Positions 1 through 6,866 of a DNA stretch of 7,293 bases are shown here, one piece after another. The DNA comes from an uncultured Hungatella sp. (GTDB lineage: Bacteria > Bacillota > Clostridia > Lachnospirales > Lachnospiraceae). The stretch spans positions 1-7,293 of the forward strand of contig CAUEKH010000119.1 of the NCBI GenBank assembly GCA_959018155.1, read 5' to 3'. The position numbers and the translations under genes are program-made. Below the pieces are notes generated by a model. It was not told the origin of the DNA. It saw nothing but the letters and a program-made list of their open reading frames with translations, and searched no databases. Every line of letters begins with the position of its first letter. Within the stretch, counting starts at the first letter, position 1.

Positions 1-80
1 AACAGGTCTCACACAGAACGAACAGTAACCTGAATTTATCATTAAGAAATTATCATTTTAAGAAAAGGAGTGAAGAAAAT
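1..80 (+). other. Leader upstream of the transporter cassette; no gene seen
   Basis: No coding region is supported here. The stretch is AT-rich from about position 31 and contains two adjacent near-copies of one motif, TTATCATTAAGAAA (36-49) and TTATCATTTTAAGAAA (50-65), which differ only by two extra T residues. The second copy runs into the ribosome binding site of the first permease. TATCAT occurs at 38-43 and 52-57 and could serve as a -10 element, but I find no convincing -35 element at the right distance, so I do not call a promoter. The operon promoter may lie outside the window. Confidence 0.4.
65..70 (+). promoter_or_regulatory. Ribosome binding site that fixes a TTG start
   Basis: AAGGAG lies ten bases before the TTG at 81. 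The spacing is on the long side, but there is no in-frame ATG or GTG nearer. The next in-frame candidate, GTG at 138, would remove the basic N-terminal stretch before the first membrane segment and has G-rich sequence too close to it. The GTG at 70 is out of frame. Confidence 0.65.
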
Positions 81-1034
81 TTGGAAACAACAGTCAAGGC
101 TGCAACTGTTTCGGCAGACAGGAAAAAGGGGGGAGAGGTGCTCCGGAAGATTAAGAAAAACTGGCAGCTATACGTCATTATTGCAATCCCTGTGATAATC
201 CTTCTGATATTCAGCTACGGTCCCATGTATGGGCTTCAGATCGCATTTAAGGATTTCGTGCCGACGAGGGGATTTTCCGGGAGTAAATGGGTAGGGCTCA
301 AATATTTTAAAGCCTTCGTTACCTCATATCAGTTTGAACGGCTAATTAAGAATACGCTGTTAATCAGCCTCTATTCCTTAATCGCCAACTTCCCGGCCGC
401 CATCATTTTGGCCGTGGCGGTCAATGAGTGCAGAAGCAAGTGGTATAAAAAAATGGTACAGATGGTAACGTATGCGCCTCATTTTATTTCCACCGTCGTT
501 ATGGCAGGTATCGTTCTTATGGTGCTGTCGCCGTATTCAGGCATTGTCAACAATATCATCCAGGCCTTTGGGGGGGAACGGATTGACTTTATGGCCAAAC
601 CGGAGTATTTCAAACATATTTACGTGTGGTCGGGAGTATGGCAGACCATGGGATTCAATTCCATCATCTATATTTCGGCGCTGGCCGGCATCGATCCGAC
701 TCTCCATGAAGCGGCTGTCGTAGACGGCGCAAGCCGGTGGCAGAGAATCTGGAATGTGGATTTACCGGGAATTGCGCCCACCATCATTATCATGCTGATT
801 ATGAACTGCGGACGTATCATGACGGTGGGATACGAGAAAATTCTTCTGTTACAGAACTCCGTCAACATGTCGTCTTCCGATGTAATTTCTACCTATGTAT
901 ACCGCGTGGGTCTGGAAAATGCGCAGTACAGCTTTTCTACCGCGGTCGGACTGTTTAACGCGGTCATCAACTGTATTCTGCTAGTAACGGTCAATAAGAT
1001 AGCAGGCCGCGTCAGCGAGACAAGTCTGTGGTAA
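81..1034 (+). CDS. ABC transporter permease, LplB type (carbohydrate import)
   Basis: This is an inner-membrane permease subunit of a binding-protein-dependent ABC importer, of the LplB family seen in sugar and oligosaccharide (CUT1-type) systems. The 317-residue length is usual for the family. A basic cytoplasmic N-terminus leads to a first membrane segment at about residues 30-47 followed by YGPMYGLQIAFKDF, an LplB signature. Further hydrophobic segments lie near 90-115, 128-150, 183-203, 233-248 and 283-303. The ATPase-contacting EAA loop is clear at about 210-229, with E210-A-A, D215-G-A and L228-P229. The C-terminus ETSLW is typical. The start is TTG. The second permease follows after 12 bases, and the two probably form the heterodimeric channel. 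The substrate cannot be read from the permease; the neighbouring GH95-like enzyme points to an oligosaccharide. Confidence 0.93.
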   Translation: METTVKAATVSADRKKGGEVLRKIKKNWQLYVIIAIPVIILLIFSYGPMYGLQIAFKDFVPTRGFSGSKWVGLKYFKAFVTSYQFERLIKNTLLISLYSLIANFPAAIILAVAVNECRSKWYKKMVQMVTYAPHFISTVVMAGIVLMVLSPYSGIVNNIIQAFGGERIDFMAKPEYFKHIYVWSGVWQTMGFNSIIYISALAGIDPTLHEAAVVDGASRWQRIWNVDLPGIAPTIIIMLIMNCGRIMTVGYEKILLLQNSVNMSSSDVISTYVYRVGLENAQYSFSTAVGLFNAVINCILLVTVNKIAGRVSETSLW

Positions 1035-1046
1035 GGAGGTGAGAGT

Positions 1047-1958
1047 GTGAAAAAGAGTGTGACAGTTTCAGCAGGAAGAAAGCGTTTTACCGGCGATCAG
1101 CTGTTTTCAGTCGGTGTTTACGTATTTTTGACTGCCATTTTACTGATGATTGCGTTTCCGCTGATTTACTTAGTGAGCGCCTCCTTCAGTGAGCCGCAGG
1201 CGGTGATTTCGGGAAGAGTGTGGCTTTGGCCGGTAGATTTCACATTAAAAGGGTATCAGGCTATTTTTAAAGATAACAGTTTAATCCGCGGTTTTATGAA
1301 TTCTCTCTATATAACGGCGGTGGGAACCGCAATTAATATTTTTGTAACCGTGCTGATGGCTTATCCGCTGTCGAGAAAGAAGTTCTATGGAAGAAAATTC
1401 TTTACCATGTTAATGATGATCACCATGTTCTTCAACGGCGGTCTCGTTCCGACATACTTACTGATCAATGAGCTGCATATGTACAACACCTTCTGGGCGG
1501 TTATGATTCCGGGCTGTGTCGGTGTGACGAATGTTATCATCTGCCGGACGTATTTTGAATCAAGTATTCCGGAAGAACTTTATGAGGCGGCTTCTTTGGA
1601 CGGCTGCGATGATTTCGGCTTCCTGACAAGGATTGCGCTTCCGTTAGCCAAGCCGGTTCTGGCCGTGCTGGTTCTCTACTATGCGGTGGGCCACTGGAAT
1701 TCCTACTTCAATGAAATGATTTATCTGGAAGATAAGATAAAATATCCGCTTCAGGTGGTCTTAAGACAGATCATCATCATGAGCCAGATTGCGGATGAAA
1801 TGATGCTGGATTTCTCCACAGCGGAGAGAGTTCAGGGTATGGCGGATCTGTTGAAATATTCTACTATTGTAGTTTCCAGCCTTCCGATGCTTCTGCTCTA
1901 TCCATTTATTCAGAAGTATTTCGTAAAGGGCGTTATGATTGGTTCTGTCAAGGGCTAG
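1047..1958 (+). CDS. ABC transporter permease, LplC/YtcP type (carbohydrate import)
   Basis: This is the second permease subunit of the same importer and the expected partner of the LplB-type protein. It has 303 residues, normal for the family. A short basic N-terminus precedes a membrane segment at about residues 20-43. More segments lie near 87-106, 117-140, 148-166, 200-216 and 270-288. The EAA loop is visible at 180-199, with E180-A-A, D185-G and L198-P199. The C-terminal sequence KGVMIGSVKG is characteristic of this family. The start is GTG at 1047. AGGAGG at 1034-1039 overlaps the last base of the upstream stop codon and sits seven bases from the start, so translation of the two permeases is probably coupled. 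The GTG two bases earlier is followed directly by TGA and can be excluded. The binding-protein gene follows after 71 bases. Confidence 0.93.
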   Translation: MKKSVTVSAGRKRFTGDQLFSVGVYVFLTAILLMIAFPLIYLVSASFSEPQAVISGRVWLWPVDFTLKGYQAIFKDNSLIRGFMNSLYITAVGTAINIFVTVLMAYPLSRKKFYGRKFFTMLMMITMFFNGGLVPTYLLINELHMYNTFWAVMIPGCVGVTNVIICRTYFESSIPEELYEAASLDGCDDFGFLTRIALPLAKPVLAVLVLYYAVGHWNSYFNEMIYLEDKIKYPLQVVLRQIIIMSQIADEMMLDFSTAERVQGMADLLKYSTIVVSSLPMLLLYPFIQKYFVKGVMIGSVKG

Positions 1959-1992
1959 GTGCAGGGCAGACCGTGTAAACATGTGTATTATT

Positions 1993-2013
1993 TATAATCG
2001 TCCGTTATAACGG
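1993..2013 (+). promoter_or_regulatory. Candidate internal promoter -10 with operator-like palindrome
   Basis: The 71-bp gap between the second permease and the binding-protein gene contains a perfect TATAAT (1993-1998). Four bases later comes a perfect 12-bp palindrome, CCGTTATAACGG (2002-2013), which would cover the transcription start if the hexamer is a real -10. No good -35 hexamer is visible 16-18 bases upstream, so promoter strength would depend on an activator or the site may be chance. As RNA, the palindrome could form only a short hairpin and has no following U-tract, so it is not a terminator. An internal promoter would help explain the excess of binding protein over permease that such systems need. 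Confidence 0.35.
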
Positions 2014-2029
2014 GCAGAAAGAGGGATAT

Positions 2030-3778
2030 ATGAGAAAGAAAAGAGTATTAGCAGCAGTATTGGCAGCAGCCATGAGCGCGTCACTGCTGGCCGGATGCGG
2101 CGGCAAGAATGCGACGGCTCCGGCAGAGACAACGACCAGGGCAGCCTCCGGCGAGACAACCGGCGGCACATCAGGAGAGTCAGTCGCGGATGCGGCCGGA
2201 AGTGAGCCGGTGACCCCGGCCGGGGAGTACCCGATTGTGAAGGAACCGATCACACTGAAGGTGGCGGCCATTGATGAGACGTACGTCGGGCCCTTAGGTG
2301 ATGTGGATTTTGCAAAATGGTATGAGGAAAAGACAGGAATCCATATCGAATGGCAGGAGATTCCGAGAGATGGTTACAAGGAAAAGTTAAACCTGATGTT
2401 AAGTACCGGAAACCTTCCGGATATTATCCTTGGCATGAAATTAAATTCCAATGATATCTCTTCTTATGGAGAGGACGGCACCTTTGTACAGCTTGATGAG
2501 TACATTGAGAAATACGGTTTCGATTTCAAAAAAGTAATGGAAGAAAATGAACTGGTAAAAGGGATGATCACATCCCCGGATGGCCATATCTATTCCCTTC
2601 CGACGATTAACGACTGTTTACATAACCAGTACCGGACCAGGGCATGGATCAATCAGGAATGGCTTGATGCGGTCGGAATGGAAATGCCGAAGACGACGGA
2701 CGAATTGGAGGCAGTTCTCCAGGCGTTTAAGGACAAGGATCCCAACGGCAACGGCGTTGCAGATGAAATTGCACTGATGGGCAACAGCCTTCCGAAAAAC
2801 TCCATCGTGGTTTATTTAATGAACGCGTTCATCTATATGAATGCTTCGGACCTTCAGGATCCGTCCACAATGTATCTCTACCTTGACGAGGAGGGAAAAC
2901 TTCAGTTTACACCGGATAAGGAGGCTTATAAGGAAGGCCTTAAATGGATTCACAGCCTTGTGGAAAAAGACTTAATTGACAGCACTTCCTTCACACAGGA
3001 CGAGACTCAGTTCAAGCAGATTCTCCAGGATGAGAGCGCGGTGAAGGTCGGTGTGGTGAGAGCGGATCTTCCGTGTACGTATCTGGGAGAATATAATACG
3101 ACAGCAGACCACAGAATTGAACAGTACCGTGTGATGGAACCGTTAATCGGGCCGGAAGGATTCCAGTATCAGCCTTCTTATCTCTACGCCAGTGTAGCGC
3201 CCGGAAACTTTGTAATTACAAGCAGCTGTCAGTATCCGGAAGCAGCTTTCCGCTGGGCCGACGGATGGTATTCAGAGGAAGCAAGCTTCCTGGCATGGTA
3301 CGGTGAGGAAGGAAAAGGCTGGGAGCAGCCGCCTGAAGGCTCTGTAGCCATGAACGGTGAAAAAGCGCTGTATAAGAGACTGCCTGTGGAAGGCGCGGAA
3401 CAGACGATTCGTATGACCAATAAATTCGGTAACAATACGGCAAAGTTAAGAGAAAGTGAAGTATACCTGGAGAACGATCCGGCACAGAAATATTCAACAG
3501 AGCCGATTCTTTATTTTGCATGTCGGGATCATTTAATCAAATATGCGGATCCGGACCGCGTTGTTCCTCCGTTAAACTTAACGAGAGACGAGGCTGCGGA
3601 GATTTCCAATATCAGAACCATGGTAAATGATTATGTGGAGGAAAATCAGGCCCTGTTCTGCCTGGGAACGAGAGATATCGACAAAGAGTGGGATTCCTAC
3701 GTGAAAGAATTCCAGACTCTGGGATTAGACCAGATGATGGAAGTCTATCAGACGGCATATGACAGACAGTACAAATAA
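2030..3778 (+). CDS. Extracellular solute-binding lipoprotein (LplA/LipO-like)
   Basis: This is the substrate-capturing lipoprotein of the importer, anchored on the outer face of the membrane. The 582 residues begin with a lipoprotein signal: basic MRKKR, a hydrophobic core, and lipobox LAGC with lipidated C23. A flexible Ala/Thr/Ser/Gly/Glu-rich linker runs to about residue 65. The binding domain starts near residue 74 (ITLKVAAIDE) and contains the phrases STGNLPDIILG and TSPDGHIYSLP, typical of the large binding proteins that pair with LplB/LplC permeases. An EF-hand-like calcium loop lies at 235-246 (D235, D237, N239, N241, E246), a recurring feature of this family. The ATG at 2030 has GAGGG just upstream. 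It is the last gene before the terminator at 3795. Family assignment is secure; the ligand is not known, and an oligosaccharide processed by the downstream hydrolase is an inference. Confidence 0.92.
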   Translation: MRKKRVLAAVLAAAMSASLLAGCGGKNATAPAETTTRAASGETTGGTSGESVADAAGSEPVTPAGEYPIVKEPITLKVAAIDETYVGPLGDVDFAKWYEEKTGIHIEWQEIPRDGYKEKLNLMLSTGNLPDIILGMKLNSNDISSYGEDGTFVQLDEYIEKYGFDFKKVMEENELVKGMITSPDGHIYSLPTINDCLHNQYRTRAWINQEWLDAVGMEMPKTTDELEAVLQAFKDKDPNGNGVADEIALMGNSLPKNSIVVYLMNAFIYMNASDLQDPSTMYLYLDEEGKLQFTPDKEAYKEGLKWIHSLVEKDLIDSTSFTQDETQFKQILQDESAVKVGVVRADLPCTYLGEYNTTADHRIEQYRVMEPLIGPEGFQYQPSYLYASVAPGNFVITSSCQYPEAAFRWADGWYSEEASFLAWYGEEGKGWEQPPEGSVAMNGEKALYKRLPVEGAEQTIRMTNKFGNNTAKLRESEVYLENDPAQKYSTEPILYFACRDHLIKYADPDRVVPPLNLTRDEAAEISNIRTMVNDYVEENQALFCLGTRDIDKEWDSYVKEFQTLGLDQMMEVYQTAYDRQYK

Positions 3779-3794
3779 ATCAGTTGAAGCCGGG

Positions 3795-3827
3795 ACTGAG
3801 GCATGGAAAGCCATGCCTCAGTTTTTT
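3795..3827 (+). terminator. Rho-independent terminator after the transporter cassette
   Basis: A perfect 12-bp stem (3795-3806 paired with 3811-3822; left arm ACTGAGGCATGG) closes a four-base AAAG loop and is followed by TTTTTT at 3822-3827. It starts 17 bases after the binding-protein stop codon. There is no matching A-tract on the left, so it should work on the + strand only. It separates the transporter genes from the hydrolase gene, which must be expressed by readthrough or from a promoter I cannot identify in the 38 bases that remain. Confidence 0.95.
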
Positions 3828-3854
3828 CGGTACAGATATTCTTTTTATTCATTC

Positions 3855-3860
3855 AGGAGG
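3855..3860 (+). promoter_or_regulatory. Ribosome binding site that fixes the hydrolase start
   Basis: A perfect AGGAGG is five bases before the ATG at 3866. This excludes the in-frame ATG at 3803, which lies inside the terminator stem and has no ribosome binding site. Confidence 0.9.
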
Positions 3861-3865
3861 TATTT

Positions 3866-6076
3866 ATGACGGAATCAAAGATTAAAAATCAGATAGACTG
3901 GCCATCTTTTACCGCCAGGCACAATATGAAATGGACAAAAAAATCGTGTTCCTGGGACAGCGGCGCATTTCTCGGAAATGGTATCCTGGGAACCATGATC
4001 TACAGCGCGGAGGATAAAACAAGGCGCAACACGCTTCGTTTTGTCACAGGCAGAACCGATGTGGAGACGGAGACTCCCGGAATTCCCGGGCTTTATACCC
4101 GGGTCCCGTTAGGGGAGTTTGATTTGGAACTGGAAGGCTGGATCTGTGATGGAACTTCCATGGAACTGAGCCTGTATGAGGCGGAATTCCGGGCCGATTT
4201 GGAGACAACGAAAGGCAGGGCTAAGGTCCGTTCCTTCGTCCACAGCGTCGAGCCGGTTATTTTCCTCGAGGTCGAGACTGTGGAGGAAGAAAAAGCTGAA
4301 ATTCACTGGAGTGCTTACCCGGAAATCCCCCTGATTACGAAAAATGAGGATAAAATCAATTATAATCAGTACATCCCGGAAATTCATTTAGAAGAAAAGG
4401 AATGTGACGGCGTAAGAGTCCAGGTACAGACATATTCCGAAAAAGACGGCTGCACCGTCGCATACAGAAGAGTGGAAGACAGTGGGAGAAAATGCCGTTT
4501 CTATTTGACAGTCCTGAAAGGATTCGGGAAGAACGTCACAGAAAAAGCGGTTGAAACGGTAAAAAAAGCGGCTTCTGCCCCTGTAATCGACTTAGAACAG
4601 AGCCACAGAGCGTGGTGGGAGGAGTATTTTCAGAAGAGTTTCGTCTCATTTTCAGATACGAGACTGGAGGGCTTCTATCTGATTCAGCTATATAAGCTGG
4701 CGTCAGCTACGAGAGCCGACAAGCCTCTGATGGACAATCAGGGTCCCTGGATGGCGCCGACCCCGTGGCCCCGCGCCTGGTTCAACATGAATGTCCAGAT
4801 GGCTTACTCTCCGGTCTACACGTCCAATCATCTGGAAATCGGGGAATCCCTCTGCAACAGTTTGGACAGCCATACAGACAGCCTGATCCACAATGTTGAG
4901 GAAAAGTACCGCATCGACTCGGCAGGGCTTGGGAGAAGCGCGGGCTGCAATCTGTCTTCCGAGGTGAATGATGAGGTGGGTAACCTTCCATGGCTGATGT
5001 ATAACTACTGGAGACAGTACCGCTATTCCATGGATGAGGAACGTTTAAGGGACCATCTCTATCCTCTGCTGAAGCGCAGCACCCAGTATTATATCCACCT
5101 GTTATTTCAGGAAGATGATGGAAAACTGCATCTGCCGAAGATGATTTCTCCGGAATACGGCTCTTTCCGCAAGCTGACGGTGGAGGACACGACCTATGAC
5201 CTCTCGCTGCTTCGCTGGGGCTGCCTGACGCTTTTAAAAATCTGCGAACGTTTAACGATAGATGACCCGATGAGAGAGATATGGCAGTGGGTGTTAGACA
5301 ATCTCGTGGATTACCACCAGGATGAGACCGGACTGATGGTAGGAAAAGATGTGCCGTTCAGCTATGGACACCGCCATTTCAGCCATCTTCTCCCCATTTT
5401 CCCCCTTCATCTCATCAGCGGCGATACAAAGGAAGAAAAAGAACTGGTACATCTCTGCCTGCGCAACTGGTTTCATAAAGAAGGTGATCTGCGTGGATTT
5501 ACATTCTCCGGCGCGGCTTCGATCGCGGCGGCCATCGGGGAGGGAGATGAGGCGCTTGCCTACGTTAAAACGTCGCTGCATCTGTTTGAGCCGAACACCA
5601 TGTACAAGGAGGCAGGTCCGGTGATTGAATCCCCTCTGGCTGTTGCGGAGGCGATCAATGATATGCTGCTTCAGAGCTGGGGGGAGGAGATCCGGGTATT
5701 TCCGGCAGTGCCGTCTGAGTGGCAGGATGTCACAATCCATAATCTTCGGGCAGAGGGCGCATTCTTAATCAGCGCAGTCCGTAAAGGCGGTGTGACAGAG
5801 TGGATCCGGGTGGAAAGTCTGGCGGGGGAACCGTGCCGTATCAGGACGGACTTACCGGACCCGATCCATTTCGTCACAGGTGGAAATGGTGAAATCCACC
5901 GCGACGCGTCAGGGATCGTTACAGTTACTCTGAAAAAAGGAGAAGAAATATATCTCTATTCCGGAGATGAGATTCCCGAATTTACCGTTGAGCCGGTGAA
6001 GGCACAGCGCAATCTGATGAATTACTTTGGAGAGAGAAAGCCGTGGAGGCTTTACGGGATTCCGTTTGAAGATTGA
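3866..6076 (+). CDS. GH95-like glycoside hydrolase, cytoplasmic
   Basis: This 736-residue enzyme probably removes a terminal sugar from an imported oligosaccharide. It follows the GH95 plan (inverting alpha-L-fucosidases and alpha-L-galactosidases): an N-terminal beta domain with FLGNGILGTMIY (35-46), a helical (alpha/alpha) barrel from about 260, and a C-terminal beta domain with RVFPAVPSEW and LRAEGAFLISA (610-637). Barrel landmarks are NQGPW (291-295), NMN (307-309, matching the GH95 NxN pair), SPEYG with E430 (candidate acid), HRHFSHL (502-508) and INDMLLQSW (597-605). Where GH95 fucosidases have the QIDGNFG base motif, this protein has PVIESPL with E588, and W305 replaces the usual His of HxNxN. 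There is no signal peptide or membrane segment. The cognate transporter lies upstream across a terminator; a convergent gene begins 15 bases downstream. The fold assignment is fairly firm; substrate specificity is unknown and may not be fucose. Confidence 0.78.
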   Translation: MTESKIKNQIDWPSFTARHNMKWTKKSCSWDSGAFLGNGILGTMIYSAEDKTRRNTLRFVTGRTDVETETPGIPGLYTRVPLGEFDLELEGWICDGTSMELSLYEAEFRADLETTKGRAKVRSFVHSVEPVIFLEVETVEEEKAEIHWSAYPEIPLITKNEDKINYNQYIPEIHLEEKECDGVRVQVQTYSEKDGCTVAYRRVEDSGRKCRFYLTVLKGFGKNVTEKAVETVKKAASAPVIDLEQSHRAWWEEYFQKSFVSFSDTRLEGFYLIQLYKLASATRADKPLMDNQGPWMAPTPWPRAWFNMNVQMAYSPVYTSNHLEIGESLCNSLDSHTDSLIHNVEEKYRIDSAGLGRSAGCNLSSEVNDEVGNLPWLMYNYWRQYRYSMDEERLRDHLYPLLKRSTQYYIHLLFQEDDGKLHLPKMISPEYGSFRKLTVEDTTYDLSLLRWGCLTLLKICERLTIDDPMREIWQWVLDNLVDYHQDETGLMVGKDVPFSYGHRHFSHLLPIFPLHLISGDTKEEKELVHLCLRNWFHKEGDLRGFTFSGAASIAAAIGEGDEALAYVKTSLHLFEPNTMYKEAGPVIESPLAVAEAINDMLLQSWGEEIRVFPAVPSEWQDVTIHNLRAEGAFLISAVRKGGVTEWIRVESLAGEPCRIRTDLPDPIHFVTGGNGEIHRDASGIVTVTLKKGEEIYLYSGDEIPEFTVEPVKAQRNLMNYFGERKPWRLYGIPFED

Positions 6077-6091
6077 TTGAGCGGTTTCGTA

Positions 6092-6769
6092 TTAGTGGTT
6101 TATCTTGCCTTTTCTCTGATTATGTAAATGCAGCAGAAAAGAACTCGCCGCCAAAAGGCCCATACACGAGATCGAGAGGAGAAAAGCAGGGGAATCCGGC
6201 TCTTCGATGGTGGCGCCCAGCAGAGTGGCAAAGATTATCCCCGGAGCCGTGCCTAAAACACTGGCCGCCAGGTAATATGGAAATGGAATTCTTACTGCGC
6301 CGAGATATAAGCTTACAACATCTCCTGGCAGAAAATTAAGTGTGCGCAGAAAAAATGAAATGAAAAACGGACTCTGATTCTGCTTTGATACAATTTCTTT
6401 TAGCTTTGGATATCGGTTTAACTGCTTCTGGGCCATATCGCCGCCGGAGAAACGGCCGATCCAGTAGGGGATTGTGAGCGTGACGGCCCTTCCGATAAAA
6501 TTAATCAGCAGAGCTGCCGGCGCCTCAAAGAGGTGTCCGGCAGCTATCTGGAGTATGACTACGGGAAATACAAAGGAAATACTTTTGAAAGCGTATAAAA
6601 GCAGGAGAGCGATGGCTGCCAGCACCGGATTTTCCGGCGAGAAATTCAAAACAGTCTGGACTGTGAGTTCTTTTCCGGAACTTAAAAGGCAGACGATCAG
6701 CGAGATACAGACCAGAAGCGGTAAAATCTTAAGAAAAGATAATAAACGCCGATGATTCCGACTCTTCAT
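6092..6769 (-). CDS. VTT/DedA-like membrane protein (TVP38/TMEM64 family)
   Basis: This is a 225-residue polytopic membrane protein with a VTT (SNARE-associated Golgi protein) domain. Families of this type include lipid scramblases and DedA proteins involved in envelope homeostasis; the role of this member is not known. The basic N-terminus MKSRNHRR precedes a membrane segment at about 12-30. The conserved core runs from about 60 to 180, with FPVVILQIAAGHLF (68-81), a GRFSGG segment (105-110), R142 and PGD (148-150) in the second re-entrant region, and GTAPG (173-177). A last membrane segment lies near 195-213. The ATG at 6769 is preceded by AAGGAG with a five-base gap (6775-6780), so the longer frame reaching back to 6949 is not used. 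It is divergent from the TetR-type gene and probably controlled by it. It converges on the hydrolase gene with only 15 bases between stop codons and no visible terminator there. Confidence 0.85.
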   Translation of the reverse strand: MKSRNHRRLLSFLKILPLLVCISLIVCLLSSGKELTVQTVLNFSPENPVLAAIALLLLYAFKSISFVFPVVILQIAAGHLFEAPAALLINFIGRAVTLTIPYWIGRFSGGDMAQKQLNRYPKLKEIVSKQNQSPFFISFFLRTLNFLPGDVVSLYLGAVRIPFPYYLAASVLGTAPGIIFATLLGATIEEPDSPAFLLSISCMGLLAASSFLLHLHNQRKGKINH

Positions 6770-6809
6770 GTGTACTCCTTCCTCTCCCTGTATCAGATGG
6801 ACTGTTCGA

Positions 6810-6823
6810 TTTTCCTCGGAAAA
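6810..6823. repeat. Inverted repeat in the divergent promoter region
   Basis: TTTTCC and GGAAAA are perfect 6-bp arms separated by two bases (TC). The repeat sits directly before the -35 of the regulator promoter (6825) and inside the presumed 5' leader of the membrane-protein gene. It may be a second protein-binding site. It is short and A/T-rich, so chance is possible. Confidence 0.35.
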
Positions 6824-6824
6824 C

Positions 6825-6853
6825 TTGAAAATGCTGTCGTATTTTAGTATAAT
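6825..6853 (+). promoter_or_regulatory. Promoter of the TetR-type regulator gene
   Basis: TTGAAA (6825-6830) and a perfect TATAAT (6848-6853) are separated by exactly 17 bp. The predicted start is near 6860, giving a leader of about 22 bases that contains GGAG (6871-6874) seven bases before the ATG at 6882. This is the best promoter in the window. Its -10 lies inside the inverted repeat at 6847-6866, which suggests repression by a bound dimer. Confidence 0.8.
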
Positions 6854-6866
6854 ATTCCTATTATAC
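6847..6866. promoter_or_regulatory. Operator-like perfect inverted repeat over both divergent -10 elements
   Basis: The arms GTATAATA (6847-6854) and TATTATAC (6859-6866) are perfect reverse complements around a TTCC spacer. The repeat covers the -10 of the regulator promoter and the candidate -10 of the opposite promoter. The size, symmetry and position fit an operator for the adjacent TetR-type protein, which would then control itself and the membrane-protein gene. Part of the symmetry comes from two TATAAT-like hexamers facing each other, so a non-operator explanation remains possible. Confidence 0.55.

Noticed and set aside
1077..1090. Possible catabolite repression (cre) site, AGAAAGCGTTTTAC
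   Set aside because: It departs from the cre consensus at both ends and lies in codons for a basic stretch of the second permease.
3803..3865. N-terminal extension of the hydrolase from the ATG at 3803
   Set aside because: This ATG lies in the terminator stem and lacks a ribosome binding site, while the ATG at 3866 has a perfect AGGAGG five bases upstream.
3828..3865. Promoter for the hydrolase between the terminator and its ribosome binding site
   Set aside because: TATTCT and TATTCA are present, but no -35 of acceptable quality is at the right spacing, and a start from the second would fall in the ribosome binding site.
4076..4103. Repeated CCCGG/CCCGGG motifs that could pair (4085-4090 with 4098-4103)
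   Set aside because: They encode a Pro/Gly/Arg-rich loop of the hydrolase, and no U-tract or start site follows, so a regulatory role is not supported.
5294..5740. 148-codon open frame on the - strand inside the hydrolase gene
   Set aside because: It is antisense to conserved hydrolase motifs, has no family resemblance, and is explained by codon bias of the coding strand.
6073..6339. 88-codon + strand frame overlapping the hydrolase stop
   Set aside because: It runs antisense to the VTT/DedA-like gene, has no ribosome binding site, and its translation is unlike a folded protein.
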